Source: Sphingomonadales bacterium 12-68-11 (GTDB lineage Bacteria; Pseudomonadota; Alphaproteobacteria; Sphingomonadales; Sphingomonadaceae). From it: 64,000 nt of DNA. The notes under the pieces were generated by a model, which saw only the letters and a list, made by a program, of their open reading frames with translations, ran no database searches and was not told where the DNA came from. The DNA lies in assembly GCA_002279825.1 (NCBI GenBank), contig NCCV01000002.1, positions 43,148-107,147 on the forward strand. Direction: 5' to 3'. Shown in pieces: positions 30,887 through 39,604 of the stretch. A program made the position numbers and the translations under genes. How positions within the stretch are numbered: position 1 is the first letter of the stretch; every line of letters starts with the position of its first letter.

Positions 30887-31019
30887 CCGCTTGCCGCGCG
30901 GAGGCGCAGGCGGCTAGGCGACAGCCTTAAAAGATTGTCCGTGTGCCGCACGATCGGGCGTGGCGCGTGTAAACGGACCCAAGAACTCGGGTTCGGACGC
31001 GCCGCGCACAGGGGGCATA

Positions 31020-32018
31020 ATGGACGTTCTGGTTACCGGCGCGGCAGGCTTCATCGGAGCCGCGGTCGCCGAAGTCCTGCTGCAACGCGGAGACCGGGTA
31101 CTCGGAATCGACAATTTCGATCCTTACTATTCTACATCGTTGAAAGAAGCGCGCTGCCAGCGCGTCAGTGTGATCGGGGCCGATCGCTTCGAGCTGATTC
31201 GGCAGGATTTCGCCGACATGGCCGGGCTCGAACAGGCGCTCGCGGGGCGCAGCTTCGACCGGATCGTGCATCTCGGCGCCCAACCCGGCGTACGCTATTC
31301 GCTGACGCACCCGCACGCCTATTCACGCTCGAATCTGGTCGGCCACCTCAATATTCTCGAAATCGCGCGCGCGCGCGAAGTCGAGCACCTCGTCTATGCG
31401 AGCTCGAGCTCGGTCTATGGCGGCAACGCCAAGCTGCCGTTCGCGGTCGAGGACCGGGTCGATCATCCGCTCTCGCTCTACGCCGCGACCAAGAAGGCCG
31501 ACGAGTTGATGAGCGAGACTTACGCTCACTTGTTCCGCCTGCCGGTCACCGGCCTGCGGTTCTTTACCGTCTACGGGCCCTGGGGCCGTCCCGACATGAT
31601 GGTCTGGCGATTTACCGAGCGGGTGCTGCGCGACGAACCGATCCCGGTCTACAACGGCGGCGAGATGATGCGCGATTTCACCTACATCGACGACATCGTC
31701 GCCGGGGTGATCAATTGTCTCGACGCCCCGCCCGCCGACGACGGGACTGCCAAGGCCGGCGGCAGCACCAAGCCGCACGCGCTCTACAATATCGGCAACA
31801 ACCGCTCGGAGCCGGTCATGAAGATGATCGGGCTGATCGAGGAGGCGTGCGGGCGCAGAGCGCAACTCGATCTGCTGCCGATGCAGCCGGGCGACGTCAC
31901 TCAGACCCACGCCGACATTACTGCGATTTCGCGCGACCACGGTTTCGCGCCGACCACGCCGGTCGAGATCGGCGTGCCGAACTTCGTGAATTGGTACCGC
32001 GCGTTCTACGGGATCTGA
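31020..32018 (+). CDS. NAD-dependent epimerase (UDP-glucuronate 4-epimerase type)
   Basis: 332 residues from MDVLVTGAAGFIG, an extended SDR. The NAD-binding GAAGFIG, HLGAQPGVRYS, catalytic Ser in YASSSSVYGG and Tyr-Lys in YAATKKADEL are all present. TGLRFFTVYGPWGRPDM and the C-terminal QPGDVTQTHADI match UDP-glucuronate/galacturonate epimerases of polysaccharide synthesis. The ATG at 31020 has AGGGGG upstream. It stands alone; no polysaccharide cluster is nearby. Confidence 0.9.
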   Translation: MDVLVTGAAGFIGAAVAEVLLQRGDRVLGIDNFDPYYSTSLKEARCQRVSVIGADRFELIRQDFADMAGLEQALAGRSFDRIVHLGAQPGVRYSLTHPHAYSRSNLVGHLNILEIARAREVEHLVYASSSSVYGGNAKLPFAVEDRVDHPLSLYAATKKADELMSETYAHLFRLPVTGLRFFTVYGPWGRPDMMVWRFTERVLRDEPIPVYNGGEMMRDFTYIDDIVAGVINCLDAPPADDGTAKAGGSTKPHALYNIGNNRSEPVMKMIGLIEEACGRRAQLDLLPMQPGDVTQTHADITAISRDHGFAPTTPVEIGVPNFVNWYRAFYGI

Positions 32019-32025
32019 CTGCCGT

Positions 32026-33171
32026 TCAACCGGGCGCGAGCGCGCGCACTTCCGCGACCGAACGCGCGCCCAGCATGGCCATCGTGCGCACCGTCTCGCT
32101 GCGGAGCAGTTCGATCGATCGCGCCACGCCGGCTTCGCCAGCCGCCGCCAGGCCATAAAGTGGGGCCCGCCCGGCCAGTACCGCGTCGGCCCCGAGCGCC
32201 ACGGCCTTGATGACATCGCTGCCGCGCCGCACGCCGCTGTCCAGCAGCACGGTCATCTTGCCGCCGACCGCGGCGACAATCTCGGGCAGGGCGCTGATCG
32301 AGGCGACCGAGCTATCGAGCGCACGCCCCCCATGGTTCGAGACGACCACGCCATCGGCCCCAAGTTCCAGCGCGCGCCGTGCATCGTCCGGATGCAGGAT
32401 CCCCTTGAGCACGAACTTGCCCGGCCAGCGGTCGCGCAGCGCCCGCACGCCGTCCCAGTCGAGATCGTCCTGCTTGAACAGCGCGCCGGGCATGGCCGCG
32501 CGCGTGACTTTCGAGCGCAGCCGATCGGGCAGGTTGGCCTGGGTCGGAATGCCGCCGCCGAGCATGTAGCGCCCCATCGTACCGAGCAGCCAGCGCGGAT
32601 GCAGCGCCACATCGAGAGCGTTGCGTGCATTGAGGCGGAACGGCGTGCCGAAGCCGTTGCGGTGGATGTACTCACGGTTGGGGGGCACCGGCAGGTCGAG
32701 CGTGACGAACAGAGCCTCGCAGCCGAGCGCGGCGGCGCGGTCGACCACCGCGTGCGAGAGCGCGCGGTCTTCCCATAAATAGAGCTGGAACCACAGCCGA
32801 CCGCCGGCTTCGGCGATCTGCTCAAGGTCCATGGTGCTAGCGCTGGAGATCGTGAACGGCACCCTGGCCGCAGCGGCAGCGCGGGCGAGGGCGAAATCGC
32901 CGTTGTGCCACATCAGCCCGGCGGCGCCGGTGGGGGCGAGGGCCAGAGGGAAGGGGATGGGCCTCCCGAACAGTTCGGTCGAGGGATCGACCGTGTGAAC
33001 CCCGCGCAGCACGCGCGGCCGGAACGTCACCGCTTCGAACGCCGCGCGGTTGCGCGCCATGCCGGCTTCGTCCTCGACGCCGCGTTCGAGGTACTCCCAG
33101 ATGCCGAGCGGCAGGCGCCGACGCGCGCGCTCGCGCAAATCGGCCACGTTGTAGCACGCGAGATCGCGCAT
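32026..33171 (-). CDS. FMN-dependent alpha-hydroxy-acid dehydrogenase (LldD/glycolate oxidase family)
   Basis: 381 residues from MRDLACYNVADL. The TIM-barrel flavoprotein signature is complete: PLALAPTGAAGLMW near residue 80, TISSASTMDLE, the catalytic His-Arg region VVSNHGGRALDSS, and the FMN phosphate site LLDSGVRRGSDVIKAVALGADAV. It oxidises L-lactate or a related 2-hydroxy acid; the substrate is not certain. It lies 17 bases downstream of the SDR on the same strand and may be co-transcribed. Confidence 0.9.
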   Translation of the reverse strand: MRDLACYNVADLRERARRRLPLGIWEYLERGVEDEAGMARNRAAFEAVTFRPRVLRGVHTVDPSTELFGRPIPFPLALAPTGAAGLMWHNGDFALARAAAAARVPFTISSASTMDLEQIAEAGGRLWFQLYLWEDRALSHAVVDRAAALGCEALFVTLDLPVPPNREYIHRNGFGTPFRLNARNALDVALHPRWLLGTMGRYMLGGGIPTQANLPDRLRSKVTRAAMPGALFKQDDLDWDGVRALRDRWPGKFVLKGILHPDDARRALELGADGVVVSNHGGRALDSSVASISALPEIVAAVGGKMTVLLDSGVRRGSDVIKAVALGADAVLAGRAPLYGLAAAGEAGVARSIELLRSETVRTMAMLGARSVAEVRALAPG

Positions 33172-33188
33172 CGGATCGCCTCGAGGCT

Positions 33189-33917
33189 TCAACCGCGTCC
33201 GAGGAACGGCAGCTTGTTCTGCACCACCAGGCCTTCGTAGAAGTTCAGGTGGTCGGGGATGTCGGCCATGTGGACGATCACCGAGGCGATATCCATCGGA
33301 TCCGCGCTCATGTCGTCCGCCAACTTGACCGCGCCGGGAGCGATTTCGGTGGCGACGATGCCGGGATGGAAGATCGACAGCGCGATGTTGTGCTCGCGCC
33401 CGTCGATCGCGAGCGAGCGGGTCAGCCCGTCGAGGCCCCATTTGCTGGCGGCATAGGCCGGGCTGTGCTGGCGCGGCACCCGCGCCGAGATCGAACCGAT
33501 GTTGATGATCCGGCCGCGGCCCCTGCCTTTCATCACCCGGAACGCGGCCCGGCTGCAGAGGAAGGCGGAGGTCAGATTGGTTTCGATCACGCGGTTCCAC
33601 AGCTCGAGCGCCATTTCGTCGACCGGGGTGCTGTCGGCGATGCCCGCGTTGTTGATGACCACATCGACGGTGCCGAAGCGCGCCACTGCTTGGTCGAACA
33701 GGTTCTGCACCGCGGCCTCGTCGGTGACATCGGTGGGGACGGCGAGCGCCTGGCTGCCGAGAGCCTCGATCTTCGCCACCAGCGCCTCGAGCCGCTCCGC
33801 ACGCCGTGCCGCCAGAACCACGCGCGCGCCCTTCTGCGCGAAAGTCAGCGCGCAGGCCTCGCCGATCCCCGAACTCGCGCCGGTCACCAGGGCCACACGG
33901 CCCGCCAGAATGCTCAC
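33189..33917 (-). CDS. SDR family NAD(P)-dependent oxidoreductase
   Basis: 242 residues starting at GTG 33917 (VSILAGRVALVTG) with AGGGGAAG as ribosome site. The Rossmann motif is VTGASSGIGEA, with NNAGIADS and the active site Ser in NIGSISARV plus YAASK. The open frame runs 65 codons further upstream through the tRNA remnant and is not used. This is the last chromosomal gene before the island junction. Confidence 0.9.
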   Translation of the reverse strand: MSILAGRVALVTGASSGIGEACALTFAQKGARVVLAARRAERLEALVAKIEALGSQALAVPTDVTDEAAVQNLFDQAVARFGTVDVVINNAGIADSTPVDEMALELWNRVIETNLTSAFLCSRAAFRVMKGRGRGRIINIGSISARVPRQHSPAYAASKWGLDGLTRSLAIDGREHNIALSIFHPGIVATEIAPGAVKLADDMSADPMDIASVIVHMADIPDHLNFYEGLVVQNKLPFLGRG

Positions 33918-33985
33918 GTTGGCTTCCCCTCTCAGTGCCGTCGTCTGAGCGGATCGCCTAGACGCGCTGGTCGTCGAGGGAAAGG

Positions 33986-34032
33986 TGGTGGACGCACTTG
34001 GGCTCGAACCAAGGACCCGCTGATTAAGAGTC
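33986..34032 (-). other. 3' half of a tRNA-Lys(CUU) gene: probable left attachment site of the island
   Basis: Read on the minus strand, this is a tRNA from the anticodon loop to the encoded CCA. The loop CTCTTAA carries anticodon CTT; it is followed by TCAGC, a GGGTC variable region, a perfect T-arm (CTTGG-TTCGAGC-CCAAG), the acceptor strand TGCGTCC, A and CCA. The 5' half (acceptor, D-arm and most of the anticodon stem) is missing: pairing fails just past GA, near 34032. The rest of the 328-base gap to 34245 holds nothing else I can identify. The intact copy should lie at the island's right end, beyond the window. Confidence 0.75.
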
Positions 34033-34245
34033 TGGCCAAGGACCATTTTTCCAAGTCGTTCCACCCTGTCCGAAATTCTCCAAGCGTGTCTTGAGAGAGT
34101 GGAGTAAAGCACGGAAATAGATGAAATTATTTTCAGCGGGTCTCTTCCGAGTTTGTCCCGAAGAAGCTACTTTCGTCCCGTGTCGACCACCTCATTTTGT
34201 GAACCCATAGGGAACCCATAGCAAGCAGCAAGGAGCACTAGATCG

Positions 34246-35532
34246 ATGGATCGTGGGCTTACCAAGGCCGCACTCGAGGCTGCCGCCATCCGCGCCCGCG
34301 AGTCGCTTGAGCGGATCGAACTTCGAGACGACCGAGAGCCGGGTCTGAGGTTCCGGGCGGGCGAGCGGTCGGCGGGCTGGTCGTTGCTGGTGCAACTGAA
34401 GACCGGCCAGCGCAGTCGCGTCAAGCTCGGGACTTGGCCGGGCATGGGTTTGGCCGAGGCTCGCGTTGCTGCACGCGATACCCGCACCCGAATCGACAAG
34501 GGCGGGGACCCGAACGCCGAGAAGCGGGACGTCGCCAAGCAGGCGGCGCGCGAAGCGCGCAATCGGATCACACTATGCGAAGTGCTCGACACCTACGAGA
34601 CGCTGGTGCTGGCGACGCATCGCAAGGGAGCTGAAACAAGGCGTGCGCTCGATGGCAAGAAGGGGCTTCTTACTTCGCTCCGTACGAGACGACCGACTTC
34701 GATCACACGGCAGGAGATCGTCGACCTTGTCCGGAAGGGCGCGCGTACCGCGCCGATCGCCGCCAATCGCAAGCTTGCCTACGCCTCGGCGTTCTTCAAC
34801 TGGTGTGTCGACCAGGGCATTCTCGAAACCAATCCAGCCGTCAAGATACGCAAGCCGGGCCGCGAGAACGTGCGCGACCGGTTTCACACGCTGGCAGAGC
34901 TGCGCGAAATCTGGGCGGCGGCCGGCACACTCGGGTATCCATTCGAACAGATGTTCCGCCTGCTGATCGTCTTGCCCAACCGGCGGGACGAGATCGCCTC
35001 GCTGCCCCTTGCAGAATTGACACTCGGAAATGTGGCCGAGCCGTTCGACGAGGCCGTGTGGGTGCTTCCGGCTAGCCGGACGAAGCGGGCCAATGCGCTT
35101 CGGATACCCCTGTCGCCGCTAGCTCGTGAAATCCTGATCGCGGCCATCCATCATCCCGACCGCCCGAAGGATTCTAAGCTGGTGTTCACCACGACCAGCG
35201 AAACACCGATATCGGGCTTCGCCAAGGCGCGGCGGCGACTCGATTTGGCGATTGCGCGAGCACGACAGGATCTAGCGAGCGCATCCGGGGAAGATCTCGA
35301 TGCCTGCGAAAACATGCCTCACTGGACCGTTCACGATTTGCGGACCACGTTCAACACGCACGCCTGTGAGATTCTTGACGTTCCCCCACATGTAGCGGAC
35401 CGCATTCTCAATCATGTCGCTACGGCAACGCGTTCCAAGGTCATGCGAGTATATAACAAGTCCGAGCTGTTTGAACCGCGTCGAGAAGCGTTGAATTCGT
35501 GGGCTCACCTTCTCAGGCAGCACGTTCTATAG
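34246..35532 (+). CDS. Tyrosine recombinase/integrase with DUF4102 arm-binding domain
   Basis: 428-residue phage P4-type integrase. Residues about 25-95 are the arm-type DNA-binding domain (PGLRFRAGERSAG, KLGTWPGMGLAEARV), followed by a core-binding domain (FFNWCVDQGILETNPA). The catalytic set is complete: Arg246 in LPNRRDEI, His363 and Arg366 in VHDLRTTF, His390 in ILNHV, Tyr403 in RVYNKSE. It sits immediately beside the tRNA-Lys fragment and reads into the island. AGGAG precedes the ATG by 11 bases. Full length, so probably active. Confidence 0.93.
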   Translation: MDRGLTKAALEAAAIRARESLERIELRDDREPGLRFRAGERSAGWSLLVQLKTGQRSRVKLGTWPGMGLAEARVAARDTRTRIDKGGDPNAEKRDVAKQAAREARNRITLCEVLDTYETLVLATHRKGAETRRALDGKKGLLTSLRTRRPTSITRQEIVDLVRKGARTAPIAANRKLAYASAFFNWCVDQGILETNPAVKIRKPGRENVRDRFHTLAELREIWAAAGTLGYPFEQMFRLLIVLPNRRDEIASLPLAELTLGNVAEPFDEAVWVLPASRTKRANALRIPLSPLAREILIAAIHHPDRPKDSKLVFTTTSETPISGFAKARRRLDLAIARARQDLASASGEDLDACENMPHWTVHDLRTTFNTHACEILDVPPHVADRILNHVATATRSKVMRVYNKSELFEPRREALNSWAHLLRQHVL

Positions 35533-35664
35533 CGCACTGGCATGATGAGATTCTGTGTAGGACTGCCGGCTAGAGCGCTCGAAAATCGGTTTGCCTTAAC
35601 AAAGCGCGCGCAGTCAGATGTATGGACTGGTTTTTTACCGGCGGCCGGAGGAACCTGATCGAGG

Positions 35665-36306
35665 CTAGGGCACAAGCTCGCGCTTATGCTCTCCCAAGGC
35701 ATCGAAGATGCGCGAACCGATCAGAGCACCCGAAGCATCAAGCGTCAGCTTGACCGGCTCAAAGCTGCGGTTCTGCCAGTACCAGCCGTGAATGCCTGTG
35801 AACGGTGCGACATAGCGGCCCTGCATGCTGCTTCGCGCCTCGATGCTGTAGCTCTCGGTAAGGTCGGTGCCGCCTTCGAAAGGATGCGCGTGCATGTCGT
35901 AATCGAGCGGGCCGGTCGCCTGCCAACGGAAGGTCATCGCCTTGCCTTGAGCGATCTCGTATTTGAGTTCGATTCCCTCGTAAGGCTGTATCTCGAACTC
36001 CCAGTGATCCCTGGCGCCCGGCTCTGCCGGCGGTGGCGTGTCGCCGAGGGTTAGCACGCCTTCGCGCTGCAGGCCTTTGCGCAGGTAGACGTTCATGCCT
36101 TTCGGATTGGCGATTTCGGTGAGGCGGGTGGCCGTGCCGACGCCGGTGGGATCGATGCCAAACTCGGCGGGCAGGACGAAAAGTACCGTGATGGCGGCAC
36201 CCACTACCAGGGAGGCGGCGCCGCCGATCAGGATGTGACGCGCCGATGGCCGGACGAACTGGACGTCCTCAGTCATCGCTTGGTCAATGGTCGGAATGGT
36301 TGTCAT
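35665..36306 (-). CDS. Transmembrane anchor protein, copy 2 (HupE-linked)
   Basis: 213 residues: a short cytoplasmic N-terminus, one membrane segment (ILIGGAASLVVGAAITVLFV) followed by LPAEFGIDPTGVG, a helical linker, and a C-terminal periplasmic beta domain ending FTGIHGWYWQNRSFEPVKLT. It overlaps the HupE stop by four bases (ATGA). A related protein at 38956-39588 shares the LPAE-IDPTG stretch and the GxHGWxWxNRS motif. No function is established; constant pairing with HupE suggests a partner subunit. It is the last gene of the island's minus-strand operon. Confidence 0.82.
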   Translation of the reverse strand: MTTIPTIDQAMTEDVQFVRPSARHILIGGAASLVVGAAITVLFVLPAEFGIDPTGVGTATRLTEIANPKGMNVYLRKGLQREGVLTLGDTPPPAEPGARDHWEFEIQPYEGIELKYEIAQGKAMTFRWQATGPLDYDMHAHPFEGGTDLTESYSIEARSSMQGRYVAPFTGIHGWYWQNRSFEPVKLTLDASGALIGSRIFDALGEHKRELVP

Positions 36307-36995
36307 GATCCGAAGTACCTCATGAGCTGGTAGCCGGTGAGCACGAGCCCGGCGATGATCAGGACGACGTTCGCTGAGAAAGCGCCCTTCCTGAAGCTCG
36401 GGGTTCCGCGCCACAGGTTCAGCAGCGAAACGACCAGGAACAGCACGATAACCTGACCGACTTCGACGCCGATGTTGAACCCGATCAGGTTGGTCAGCAG
36501 TCCGTTCGGGGACACTTGCAAGGCAATGAGCTTGGTCGCCAGGCCCATCCCGTGACACAGGCCGAAGACGAGCACCGCCAGCTTGGTGTTGATCTGGAGG
36601 CCGATCTTGCGGAAGCCGCCGAGGTTCTCGACGCCCTTGTAGACCACCGACAGGCCGATGATCGCATCGACGACGTAGGAATTGGCGCCCGTACCGAGCA
36701 GCACCCCGAGCAGTAGCGTGGTGGAGTGGCCGATGGTGAACATCGAGACGTAGAGCACCACGTCTTTGAGCCGGTAGAGGAAGAACACCACCCCGATCAG
36801 AAACAGGATATGGTCATATCCGGTGACCATGTGCTTGGCCCCGAGATACATGAACGGGATGAAGGCGGGCCCGTCGATGCTCTCGACGAAGGCCTTGTCA
36901 CCTTCCGCCACGTCATGGGCGAGCGCGGCCACCGAAATCAGCAGCAGCCACAGGCCGGCGAGCTGATAACGCCATTTGGCCAGCAGCGCAGTCAT
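36303..36995 (-). CDS. HupE/UreJ family membrane permease, copy 2
   Basis: 230 residues with a signal-like first segment ending ALAHDVAEGDK, then about six membrane spans. Conserved polar residues in the HupE/UreJ pattern: GAKHMVTGYDHILFLIG, FTIGHSTTLLLG, and LCHGMGLATKL. HupE and UreJ are nickel permeases; this branch may carry another divalent metal. Both ends overlap neighbouring genes by four bases, so cytochrome, HupE and anchor are translated as a block. The paralogue at 39605 is very similar along its whole length. Confidence 0.86.
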   Translation of the reverse strand: MTALLAKWRYQLAGLWLLLISVAALAHDVAEGDKAFVESIDGPAFIPFMYLGAKHMVTGYDHILFLIGVVFFLYRLKDVVLYVSMFTIGHSTTLLLGVLLGTGANSYVVDAIIGLSVVYKGVENLGGFRKIGLQINTKLAVLVFGLCHGMGLATKLIALQVSPNGLLTNLIGFNIGVEVGQVIVLFLVVSLLNLWRGTPSFRKGAFSANVVLIIAGLVLTGYQLMRYFGS

Positions 36996-37462
36996 GCAGC
37001 GCCTCCCGTGGCGGACGCGCCCGGTTCGGGAGTGCTGGCCGGGAAGGCCTGATGGCAGGCGCTGCACACGCTGTAGATCGTGCCGCCAACCTCAAAGATG
37101 GCTTCGGGTTTCTTGTCGGCGGCGGCCTTCTCAGCCTGTTTGCTGATATCGATCAGCCCTTGGCTGAACTGAACCCAGGAAGCTCCACGCTCCGCGGCAT
37201 AAGCATCGCTCTTGAGGAGTTCGCCGAGCTTGCCGAGATCCTCGGCGGCCTTGCGGGTCCGCTCCCATTCGGCATCGTTCTTCGGAACAATGTCGTGATC
37301 GCCGGTCTCATCGCTGATGTACTGGACGGAATCCCAGTAGAGCTTGGCGGTCGGCTGAACCTTGGTGGCCATCAACTCCTTGACGGTCTCGGTCGGCGCG
37401 GCGTTCTGGCCGCAGGCCGAGAGCAGAAGCGCTCCGGCTAGCCCGATGAATTTTGCTTTCAT
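36992..37462 (-). CDS. Cytochrome-c-like lipoprotein with one CxxCH
   Basis: 156 residues from MKAKFIGLAG, with a lipobox (LLLSACGQ) placing it on a membrane facing the periplasm. The body is helical and a single haem motif CSACH lies close to the C-terminus (about residues 135-140), the arrangement of cytochrome c' four-helix bundles. A GGAGAG ribosome site precedes the start; the stop overlaps the HupE ATG. It is present only in the second of the two HupE modules. A redox role near a metal permease is inferred. Confidence 0.8.
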   Translation of the reverse strand: MKAKFIGLAGALLLSACGQNAAPTETVKELMATKVQPTAKLYWDSVQYISDETGDHDIVPKNDAEWERTRKAAEDLGKLGELLKSDAYAAERGASWVQFSQGLIDISKQAEKAAADKKPEAIFEVGGTIYSVCSACHQAFPASTPEPGASATGGAA

Positions 37463-37565
37463 GGCACTCTCCATTTCAATGGCTCCGCTAGGAGCGTCGG
37501 CGGTGTTACGCAGGTTAATTACGGTAATCGGGGGTGACCCAGCCGGGTTACGGGGCAGGCCCAGT

Positions 37566-38897
37566 TCATCGCGGCCATTCCGGGTGCCTGGCATCGATCA
37601 CGAACGGATGGGATGCACGCCCTTGCGCATGGCTCTCCTGCACATGGGGGTGATCGGGCGGTAGGTCGTCGTGGGTATGCGGGACGACGTCAGGATCGCG
37701 AACCGGCCAGATCCACCACGCCAGCACGACGCCGGCAAAGGCCAGGGCTGCGCTAACGCCGAATGCAGCACCCATCCCCAACCGTGCTCCTATTTGACCC
37801 GCGAGCGGATAGGCGATCAGCCAGCACACATGGCTGAGTGCGAACTGGGCGGCGAACAGGGCCGGGCGGTCGCCCGCCTCGCTCGATCGCCGCAGCAACC
37901 GGCCACCGGGCGTAATCGCGGCCGAATAGGCAGCACCCAGCGCGAACCAGCCGCCAAGCAGGCCGAACCAATAGGCGGGTACTCCGTTGAGCGGCCATGT
38001 TAGGGCAAGAAGCAGCAAGGCCGCGGTGAGCACGGCCGCCGCCGCAACCATGATCGTTCGGTCACTCACCTTGTCGAGCAAGCGCGGCAAGAGCAGGGCC
38101 GCGATCATCGAGCCCGCGCCGAAGGCGGCGAGGGTGATCGCAACCTCGGTTTGGCCGCGGCCAAGCGCTTCTCGCACCAGCACGGGTGTGTTGACGATGA
38201 CCATCGCACTGGCGGCTGCGGCTGCGAGCGTCACCGCCAGCAGTCCGCGCAGGCGGGGCGTCTTGAGGTAGATCCGCGCCCCGCGCGTGGTCTTGTCGTA
38301 TATGCCGCCATCGCTGGGCGTCGACTTCGCCTTTGGAAGCACAACGCTCACCACCAGCAGGGCCGAACAGATGAACCCCACCGCCGTGCCGCTGAACAGC
38401 CAATGGAAGTTCATGACGGTCAGCAAGGCGGCCGCGAGGATCGGGCTGGTCAGGGTTTCCATGTCGTAAGCCAGCCGCGAGAGCGACAGCGCTTTGGTGT
38501 AGTCCTTCTCCTCCGGAAGGATGTCCGGGATGGTCGCCTGGAAAGTCGGGGTGAAGCCTGCCGACGCGGACTGCAGCACGAAGATCAGCACGTAGATTTG
38601 CCAGACCTGGTCCACGAATGGCAGCGCGAGCGCGACAAGGGTCCGGATCACGTCCATCGCGACGAGGAAGGTTCTGCGGGGAAGTCGCGACACGAAGGCA
38701 CCCACGACCGGCGCGACGCCGATATAGGCGACCATCTTGATCGCCATCGCCGTGCCCAGCACCGCGCCCCCGTTGGCTCCGGCGATGTCGACTGCCAGCA
38801 ATCCCAACGCGACGGTGGCCAGGCCGGTGCCGACCAAAGCGACGACCTGCGCCAGGAACAAATGCCCGTAAGTGCGGTTCGCGAGGACTGACAGCAT
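37566..38897 (-). CDS. MFS transporter with His-rich C-terminal tail
   Basis: 443 residues, twelve predicted membrane spans, major facilitator superfamily (ALGLLAVDIAGANGG at the start; RLPRRTFLVAMDVIRT as the loop 2-3 motif). After the last span a cytoplasmic tail contains seven His residues (PHTHDDLPPDHPHVQESHAQ), as in NreB-type nickel exporters. It lies between the two HupE-anchor modules on the same strand. Metal export, perhaps nickel or cobalt, is inferred from tail and context. Confidence 0.85.
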   Translation of the reverse strand: MLSVLANRTYGHLFLAQVVALVGTGLATVALGLLAVDIAGANGGAVLGTAMAIKMVAYIGVAPVVGAFVSRLPRRTFLVAMDVIRTLVALALPFVDQVWQIYVLIFVLQSASAGFTPTFQATIPDILPEEKDYTKALSLSRLAYDMETLTSPILAAALLTVMNFHWLFSGTAVGFICSALLVVSVVLPKAKSTPSDGGIYDKTTRGARIYLKTPRLRGLLAVTLAAAAASAMVIVNTPVLVREALGRGQTEVAITLAAFGAGSMIAALLLPRLLDKVSDRTIMVAAAAVLTAALLLLALTWPLNGVPAYWFGLLGGWFALGAAYSAAITPGGRLLRRSSEAGDRPALFAAQFALSHVCWLIAYPLAGQIGARLGMGAAFGVSAALAFAGVVLAWWIWPVRDPDVVPHTHDDLPPDHPHVQESHAQGRASHPFVIDARHPEWPR

Positions 38898-38955
38898 CGC
38901 TCAGGTTTCCTCTTTCTTGAGGAACGGCGCTGGATATCGCGGGGTTGCGGCTCGC

Positions 38956-39588
38956 TCAGACAAGGCGGCGAACTTCGCTGTACTGACCCGAGGTGCGCAA
39001 CGTGACGGTGACCGGTGCGTCGGAGCGGTTGCGCCAGAACCAGCCGTGCTTGCCGTCGAAAGCGGCCACCAGGCGGCCTTCTTCGCCGGTGGATTCTCGG
39101 CCTTTGCCGTAACCATGATAGAAGTCGCGCGGCGCGTTCGGCGGGTCGCCGTGGGTGTCGAAGTTGACGTGCCCGCCCTCGACCGACCAGGCGAACTGGA
39201 TCTGGGCTCCCTTGTTGGCCGTGACCTTGATTTCCGCGCCTTCACCGGGCGCCAGCGTGAGCGTGGTGGTGTCGGATCGCGTATCGGCAGACGGGGCTGG
39301 AGACCCCGTATCGGTCGCGGCGACCACGGCTCCGCTGGCCGCCCGGTCAGCTACGGCGGTCTCAGCCGCGGCATCGAGCGCGGCCTCTTGGGCCAGCTGC
39401 ACTTTGGTCTCGCCCATCTCGGTCATGCCGAGCGCGCGGCCGATGCCCGTTGGATCGATGGCGTATTCGGCCGGGAGAATGACGGCCACCAGAAGGGCGG
39501 CGGCGATGACCGCGGCGATGCCGGTTGCCCCCAGCAACTGGCGGTTGGTGGGCAGGTCCTCGTCCCGCGGGCGTTGTGAGTTGAACAT
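38956..39588 (-). CDS. Transmembrane anchor protein, copy 1 (HupE-linked)
   Basis: 210 residues with one membrane segment (ATGIAAVIAAALLVAVI), LPAEYAIDPTGIG, a long Ala/Thr/Ser-rich linker and a C-terminal beta domain with FDGKHGWFWRNRSDAPVTVT. It is a homologue of the protein at 35665 with the linker rewritten. AGGAG precedes the start, 16 bases after the HupE stop. Together with HupE it makes the first of two modules. Confidence 0.82.
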   Translation of the reverse strand: MFNSQRPRDEDLPTNRQLLGATGIAAVIAAALLVAVILPAEYAIDPTGIGRALGMTEMGETKVQLAQEAALDAAAETAVADRAASGAVVAATDTGSPAPSADTRSDTTTLTLAPGEGAEIKVTANKGAQIQFAWSVEGGHVNFDTHGDPPNAPRDFYHGYGKGRESTGEEGRLVAAFDGKHGWFWRNRSDAPVTVTLRTSGQYSEVRRLV

Positions 39589-39604
39589 CGGAAGCTCCTG
39601 ACGA

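Noticed and set aside
33986-34110. A complete tRNA gene at the island edge
   Set aside because: The sequence 5' of the anticodon loop on the minus strand has no D-arm or acceptor strand complementary to the 3' half, and two of five anticodon-stem pairs fail.
33918-34112. 65-codon N-terminal extension of the SDR at 33189
   Set aside because: It runs through the tRNA remnant and lacks similarity; GTG 33917 has a good ribosome site at the conserved N-terminus.
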